Shown one piece after another: positions 6,195-9,705 of a stretch of DNA of 9,705 nt. Under the pieces are notes generated by a model. That model had not been told where the DNA came from and did not search any database. It saw nothing but the letters and a program-made list of their open reading frames with translations. How positions within the stretch are numbered: position 1 is the first letter of the stretch; each line of letters starts with the position of its first letter. The stretch covers positions 854,907 to 864,611 of the forward strand of contig CP070752.1 of NCBI GenBank assembly GCA_020348625.1. Direction: 5' to 3'. The position numbers and the translations under genes are program-made. This DNA is from Deltaproteobacteria bacterium (GTDB lineage: Bacteria; Desulfobacterota; DSM-4660; Desulfatiglandales; B25-G16).

Positions 6195-6991
6195 AATTCG
6201 ATAATAATCCTGCCTTTCTTACCTTTCCTTTCTATAGCCACTTTCGTGCCGAGAGAGTCTTGGAGATTATTGACTAGGGATTCTAAGTACGAATCTATTT
6301 CATCTCTGATTGCCTTTGGTTTCTTGGAGGTAAGAAATCTTTTGACTAAAGCCTCTGTTTGGCGAACGGACAGAGACCTCTTGATAACGAGATCCCTTAT
6401 CTTTCTCTGGATTGACGGTGAGTCAATACTTACCAGTACCCGAGCATGGCCCGCACTCAATCGACCATCGATGAGATCCCTTTGAACATCATTAGGGAGC
6501 TTGAGAAGCCTTAGGAAATTGGCGATGGTAGTACGGTTTTTTCCTATTCTCGCGGAGAGTGCCTCTTGAGTGAAGTTGAACTCCTGTAAGAGTTCCTGAT
6601 AGGCGGCTGCCTCCTCTATGGGGTTAAGGTCTTGTCTCTGAATGTTCTCAATCAGGGCTATTTGAAGGGCTTCGGCAGGGGATACGTCCCGTATCAAAGC
6701 CGGGATCTTATCCAGGCCTGCCTTCTGTGCAGCACGCCAGCGCCTTTCGCCAGCTATGAGCTGAAAACCGTCCTTTGTTTTCGTAACCAATATAGGTTGG
6801 ATTACGCCCTTTTCCTTGATGGACTGCGCCAGTTCTGCCAACTCGGATTCGCCGAAACTCTGTCTCGATTGGTGGGGATTGGGAGAAATCGACTCGATGG
6901 GACAATAGAATAATCCCCTGTTCTCTTCTTCGATCACCGTATCCGGAAAGAGCGCTGAGAATCCTCTTCCGAGAGCCTTACGTTTGGCCAC
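6149..6991 (-). CDS. parB: Chromosome partitioning protein ParB (Spo0J/Noc type)
   Basis: A 280-residue CTP-dependent DNA clamp that loads at parS and spreads along neighbouring DNA. The N-terminus KALGRGFSALFP (5-16) is the conserved peptide that stimulates the ParA ATPase. The CTP-binding region includes the GERRWRAA motif (81-88) and ENIQRQDLNPIEEA (115-128). A helix-turn-helix for parS recognition follows at about 141-161, and the last 40 or so residues form the dimerisation domain. Length is typical for a chromosomal ParB. The start is a GTG at 6989-6991 with AGGAGG 8 bases upstream, overlapping the end of parA by 14 bp, so the two are one operon. Its 3' end overlaps plsY on the other strand. 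A perfect parS site lies upstream of parA. Confidence 0.97.
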   Translation of the reverse strand: MAKRKALGRGFSALFPDTVIEEENRGLFYCPIESISPNPHQSRQSFGESELAELAQSIKEKGVIQPILVTKTKDGFQLIAGERRWRAAQKAGLDKIPALIRDVSPAEALQIALIENIQRQDLNPIEEAAAYQELLQEFNFTQEALSARIGKNRTTIANFLRLLKLPNDVQRDLIDGRLSAGHARVLVSIDSPSIQRKIRDLVIKRSLSVRQTEALVKRFLTSKKPKAIRDEIDSYLESLVNNLQDSLGTKVAIERKGKKGRIIIEFYSDDELGRLVERLR

Positions 6992-7760
6992 CTTTAGTCC
7001 CTCCTGTCAAGATGATTTCCTTTGCGAGCTCGAGATAACTCTGAGCCCCTTTAGATCGGATATCATACAGAATGATTGGTTTTCCGAAGCTCGATGCCTC
7101 GCTGAGCGTAACGTTTCTTGGAATGACCGTCCTGAATACGGAACCTCGAAAGTGTTGGCGCACCTCTTCGGTAACTTGATATGAGAGATTATTGCGAGGG
7201 TCGAACATTGTTAGCAGGACACCGAGCATATACAATGATGGGTTGAGCGTTTTCTTTACGAGCCTGACGGTATTCAGTAACTGCGTTAATCCCTCCATGG
7301 CGAAATACTCGCACTGAAGGGGTACAAGAAATGCATCAGCAGCGGTCAGGGCGTTGAGCGTGAGAAACCCAAGGGACGGCGGACAGTCGATGAAGATATA
7401 GTCGTATTGATCCCTTATATCACGCAAGATACGGTGCAAGAGGTATTCTCTGTCTTCTATCGGAAACATCTCAACCTCTGCGCCGAACAGGTCAGGATTA
7501 GCCCCGATGAGCTTGAGCATGGGAATCGGCGTATCTAGGATGACGTTGTTTCCCCTGTGATCACCCAGTATGAGGTCGTAAAGGCTTGGTGTCAGTTCTG
7601 CGGGGTTTATCCCGAGGGCGGTAGTGGCGTTTCCTTGCGGATCGCAGTCGACCAGAAGGCACGTTTTCTCGGCAGCAGCAACACAGGCAGATAGATTGAC
7701 CGCTGTTGTTGTTTTGCCAACTCCTCCTTTCTGGTTAACTATGGATATTATAGATCCCAT
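6978..7760 (-). CDS. parA: Chromosome partitioning ATPase ParA (Soj)
   Basis: A 260-residue deviant-Walker ATPase that binds DNA non-specifically and moves ParB-parS complexes. It has the deviant Walker A motif KGGVGKTT with its signature lysine (11-18), the A' motif VDCDPQGN (37-44), Walker B FIDCPP (123-128) and the family motif PLQCEYFAMEGL (147-158). The absence of an N-terminal DNA-binding extension marks it as the short chromosomal type, not a plasmid P1-like ParA. The ATG at 7758-7760 is the only option, because a stop codon lies two codons upstream in frame; no ribosome site is visible before it. The gene overlaps parB by 14 bp and lies 57 bp downstream of a parS palindrome. Confidence 0.97.
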   Translation of the reverse strand: MGSIISIVNQKGGVGKTTTAVNLSACVAAAEKTCLLVDCDPQGNATTALGINPAELTPSLYDLILGDHRGNNVILDTPIPMLKLIGANPDLFGAEVEMFPIEDREYLLHRILRDIRDQYDYIFIDCPPSLGFLTLNALTAADAFLVPLQCEYFAMEGLTQLLNTVRLVKKTLNPSLYMLGVLLTMFDPRNNLSYQVTEEVRQHFRGSVFRTVIPRNVTLSEASSFGKPIILYDIRSKGAQSYLELAKEIILTGGTKGGQT

Positions 7761-7817
7761 GTATTAAAGTGCAATTCACTTGCTGGAAACGGTTGGATCA
7801 TGAAGGCGACCGCCAAG

Positions 7818-7833
7818 TGTTTCACGTGAAACA
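7818..7833. promoter_or_regulatory. parS: parS centromere site
   Basis: The 16-bp sequence TGTTTCACGTGAAACA is a perfect palindrome and equals the well known bacterial chromosomal parS consensus. It lies in the 175-bp spacer upstream of parA, which with parB encodes the cognate system. ParB should load here and spread. Its closeness to the parA start may also let ParB affect parAB transcription, which is inference. Confidence 0.95.
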
Positions 7834-7935
7834 ATTCCCCGTATCTCACGCACAGGTTTACCATAGCCTCTCGCATGCGTTACACGCCGCTTCGTTTGGA
7901 TGACGCGATCTGTATTATTTCGATGACACTGTACA

Positions 7936-8012
7936 TGGTGCGCCCAGCAGGATTCGAACCTGCGGCCTACGGATTCGTAGTCCGTTACTCTGTCCAGCTG
8001 AGCTATGGGCGC
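7936..8012 (-). tRNA. tRNA-Arg (anticodon ACG)
   Basis: A complete cloverleaf on the minus strand. The acceptor stem is GCGCCCA with TGGGCGC, followed by discriminator A and an encoded CCA (7936-7938). The D-arm is GCTC with GAGT, closed by one G-U pair. The anticodon stem ACGGA/TCCGT encloses loop CTACGAA, so the anticodon is ACG, read as ICG after deamination. The T-arm is GCAGG-TTCGAAT-CCTGC. It lies 49 bp downstream of rfaE2 on the same strand, and I see no separate promoter or terminator for it. Confidence 0.97.
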
Positions 8013-8061
8013 ACTTGGCGAAAATTAGCATGCCTTGAAGGAAAAAGGAAGGAATTTTTGC

Positions 8062-8562
8062 TTAACGGAGTTCCTGAGAGTCAAGATCTGCGATCCTGCG
8101 AATTATGTCTGAGGTAGAGTAGTGCGGGATTAGGGGTATTCGAATGACCTCACCTCCCTGTTTGGTGATGAGATCAGCCCCTATGATATCAGTTTCTTCC
8201 CAGTCCGCACCTTTGACTAAGACGTGAGGTTGGAGGTACCTGATTAGGGCTAAAGGATCCTCTTCATCAAAGATCACCACCCCGTCAACGAAGCAGAGCG
8301 CAGCGAGCAGCTCCACCCTGGCCTGCTCAGGGATTACCGGCCTATTTGCTCCCTTAATGCTTTTAACAGACCCATCGCTATTAACACCCACTACCAGATA
8401 ATCTCCACAATTCTTGGCCTCATGGAGATAACGGAGATGACCAAGATGAAGAATGTCAAAACAGCCATTCGTAAAGACAACCTTCTTGCCCTCCCGTTTT
8501 ACCCTTTCTATGGCTTCTTTCATTTCGCTTTTATTTCTTATTTTTTCCCGGTAGTCTTCCAT
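8062..8562 (-). CDS. rfaE2: D-glycero-beta-D-manno-heptose 1-phosphate adenylyltransferase
   Basis: A 166-residue nucleotidyltransferase that transfers AMP from ATP to heptose-1-phosphate, giving ADP-heptose for the LPS inner core. It corresponds to the C-terminal half of HldE and is here a separate protein; the kinase half (RfaE1) is not in the window. Signatures are FTNGCFDILHLGHLRYL (30-46) with the HxGH motif at 39-42, NSDGSVKSIKG (61-71), RPVIPEQAR (74-82), VKGADW (116-121) and YSTSDII (148-154), equivalent to the usual STTxII. The ATG at 8560-8562 has a modest AAAAGG ribosome site about 8 bases upstream. Its start overlaps the end of the J-like/HTH gene by 25 bp, so these are probably cotranscribed. 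The gene implies an outer membrane with heptose-containing LPS. Confidence 0.95.
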   Translation of the reverse strand: MEDYREKIRNKSEMKEAIERVKREGKKVVFTNGCFDILHLGHLRYLHEAKNCGDYLVVGVNSDGSVKSIKGANRPVIPEQARVELLAALCFVDGVVIFDEEDPLALIRYLQPHVLVKGADWEETDIIGADLITKQGGEVIRIPLIPHYSTSDIIRRIADLDSQELR

Positions 8563-9200
8563 TCGAGGTACCTTTTCACATATCCGTCCACCATGAGGGC
8601 TTGGTCCACCATGAGGGCTTGGGCATAGACCTTCAAGAACCCCTTGAGATATACAAGGGCAGGTAGTTTCTCGAAATTATCCTCCTCAATATCCTCTAGA
8701 GTTTGTTTTGGTATGTTGGTCTTTCGGTACACCTCTTCCAGGCTCATTTCCCTATTCATTCTCACCATCCGTATGCTTGAACCCGTTATGTAAGTGTGTG
8801 TAGCGAAAAGCTCGAGGTTATCGCCAGGCGTTTCGCCGGAACCGCTGAACTCTTTCTCATGGGTAATGCTCTCTAACGTCACTTCCCTTAGCCGCGTTTC
8901 AGGCAGTTCGGTGCCCTCTGATGCAAGGCCCTGGATTTCGTCTGGAGAGAGTTCCCCCTTTTCTATCAAGAGCTCATTGTATTCCCTTCTGAGGTGAGTG
9001 TTGGTCAGGGTCTTGTATGCCTCGAGCAGGCGAGCGATTATTTGTTTTCTTTCTTGTTTCGTAAAGAGCGAATAGGTGACGATCGAATCGATCTCATACG
9101 CTGCTATAGCCTCATCGTACGCTGCCTGAACCTCTTCAAAAGAGGCCTTCGGAGAAATGTCGAGCAGGTCGTAATAGTTCACTTCAGTCAGTCGTTTCAT
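8538..9200 (-). CDS. J-domain-like / RodZ-type helix-turn-helix protein
   Basis: A 220-residue protein with two recognisable parts. Residues 8-76 (YYDLLDISPKASFEEVQAAY onward, ending RREYNELL) resemble a J domain, but the HPD tripeptide needed to stimulate DnaK is missing; the equivalent stretch reads AAYEIDSIVTYS. A polar linker (about 80-135) leads to a RodZ/Cro-like helix-turn-helix at 138-212, with SSIRMVRMNREMSLEEVYRK (141-160), the IPKQTLEDIEEDNFEKLP segment and YLKGFLKVYAQ. Unlike RodZ there is no membrane segment or periplasmic domain. Residues 194-205 are an exact QALMVD duplication. The ATG is fixed by an in-frame stop two codons upstream; a GGTGAGG sits almost against it, closer than usual. 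It lies 29 bp after a MinD/ParA-family gene and overlaps rfaE2. Its function is unknown; a DNA- or protein-binding partner of the ATPase is possible. Confidence 0.8.
   Translation of the reverse strand: MKRLTEVNYYDLLDISPKASFEEVQAAYDEAIAAYEIDSIVTYSLFTKQERKQIIARLLEAYKTLTNTHLRREYNELLIEKGELSPDEIQGLASEGTELPETRLREVTLESITHEKEFSGSGETPGDNLELFATHTYITGSSIRMVRMNREMSLEEVYRKTNIPKQTLEDIEEDNFEKLPALVYLKGFLKVYAQALMVDQALMVDGYVKRYLEWKTTGKK
8586..8621 (-). repeat. Exact 18-bp tandem duplication inside the J-like/HTH gene
   Basis: The unit GTCCACCATGAGGGCTTG (plus strand) occurs twice without a mismatch or gap, at 8586-8603 and 8604-8621. Being six codons long it keeps the reading frame and duplicates the residues QALMVD at protein positions 194-205. 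Confidence 0.97.
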
Positions 9201-9229
9201 ACCTCACCGAGATTCTGGTACAACGAAAG

Positions 9230-9705
9230 TTAATCAGCGGAAAAGCGCAGACCCAGTTGGTACACAGGCGAAATCCTTTGGCTAATTTCATCGACTTCCT
9301 TGAACGCTTTGGAATGGAAGAAATAGGTACTCAAGGGTTTCATCTGGAGCAATCCTTTCCTGATGCTTGCGTCATGGCTTACATTTCCCAAGAAGTCAAT
9401 ATTAACCCCGAAGTACTTCTTGGCTATGAGCGACATCTTTTCACCGATGGCCCGGTCTCTTTCAGTTCTTACCTGATTGGCAATAAGCTTGATATCCAGG
9501 GATGATAGATATCGTGCCACGGAGTATCCGAGATTCGGCTCGATCTTTTCAATGGCCTCCAGCAGATCAAAAACTGAGTCGAATCTCTGTCCTCCCGTGT
9601 GCCTGACACCGCTATCTATAAGGGATTTTACAACTTTTTGGTTGATGGTTTTTCTCAAATAACGGAAAAGGAGGCTTTTGATGAAACGGTAGGTGTTTTC
9701 AACAG
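9230..9705 (-). CDS. MinD/ParA-family P-loop ATPase, C-terminal part (5' end outside window)
   Basis: The reading frame stays open from the stop at 9230 to the right edge, giving 158 residues of the C-terminal part. The first visible residues, VENTYRFIKSLLFRYLRKTI, match the region after the nucleotide-binding core in MinD/FlhG-like ATPases of deltaproteobacteria. Later come IKLIANQVRTERDRAIGEKM, KKYFGVNIDFLGNVSHDASIRKGLLQMKPLS and HSKAFKEVDEISQRI, the usual IxLIxNQVR, KYFGI...LGxIxxD and PLS segments of the family. The Walker motifs must lie beyond the window. It belongs to the ParA/MinD superfamily but is clearly distinct from the ParA encoded at 6978-7760. It is followed after 29 bp by the J-like/HTH gene. 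Whether it acts in cell pole placement, flagellar number control or another positioning role cannot be decided here. An internal TTG at 9656-9658 is not a credible start, because the family homology continues upstream of it. Confidence 0.8.
   Translation of the reverse strand, partial: VENTYRFIKSLLFRYLRKTINQKVVKSLIDSGVRHTGGQRFDSVFDLLEAIEKIEPNLGYSVARYLSSLDIKLIANQVRTERDRAIGEKMSLIAKKYFGVNIDFLGNVSHDASIRKGLLQMKPLSTYFFHSKAFKEVDEISQRISPVYQLGLRFSAD

Noticed and set aside
6706..6714. TTATCCAGG resembling a DnaA box
   Set aside because: It is a single near-match within the parB coding sequence with no cluster nearby.
7761..7766. TTTAAT just before parA as a -10 box giving a leaderless parA transcript
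   Set aside because: It is only 2 bases from the ATG, so transcription would start inside the coding sequence, and no matching -35 box is present.
7936..8012. tRNA-Arg as an integration site for a mobile element
   Set aside because: There is no integrase, no repeat of the tRNA 3' end and no accessory genes on either side; the flanks are core genes.

Overview
The window most likely comes from the chromosome of a Gram-negative bacterium of the Desulfobacterota/deltaproteobacterial type, with roughly 50% GC. The reasons are a monofunctional heptose-1-phosphate adenylyltransferase (LPS core heptose pathway), a DUF3842 protein, a J-like/RodZ-like helix-turn-helix protein beside a MinD/ParA-family ATPase, and the non-mevalonate (MEP) isoprenoid pathway represented by IspH. 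This placement is inferred from gene content only. I see no phage, IS, integrase, CRISPR or toxin signal, so it reads as ordinary core genome with a few unusual gene architectures.

Layout. Positions 1-108 hold nothing I can name. A macro-domain protein (628-1158) and a small flavodoxin-like protein (109-570) follow, both on the minus strand and probably cotranscribed. A 203-bp divergent spacer with candidate promoters in both directions leads into a tight plus-strand operon: a DusB-type tRNA dihydrouridine synthase, a fused IspH-UbiA protein (MEP-pathway reductase plus membrane prenyltransferase), and a family 2 glycosyltransferase. This operon runs tail to tail into a minus-strand DUF3842 gene with a 72-bp coding overlap. 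A 200-bp spacer, in which I find no convincing promoter or structure, separates DUF3842 from the divergent plsY (acyl-phosphate:glycerol-3-phosphate acyltransferase), which in turn overlaps the 3' end of parB by 46 bp.

The right part is all on the minus strand. Read in transcription order it is: the 3' part of a MinD/ParA-family ATPase cut by the window edge, a J-like/HTH protein, rfaE2 (hldE C-terminal type), tRNA-Arg(ACG), a perfect 16-bp parS palindrome, parA and parB. parA, parB and parS form a complete chromosome segregation module.

The most noteworthy points are the IspH-UbiA fusion with altered Asp-rich motifs, the parS-parA-parB arrangement, the HPD-less J-like/HTH protein with an exact 18-bp in-frame tandem duplication, a promoter placed so that dus would be transcribed as a leaderless mRNA, and the two overlapping convergent gene pairs. 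I do not see a clearly new biological system; the fusion is the best candidate for something unusual.
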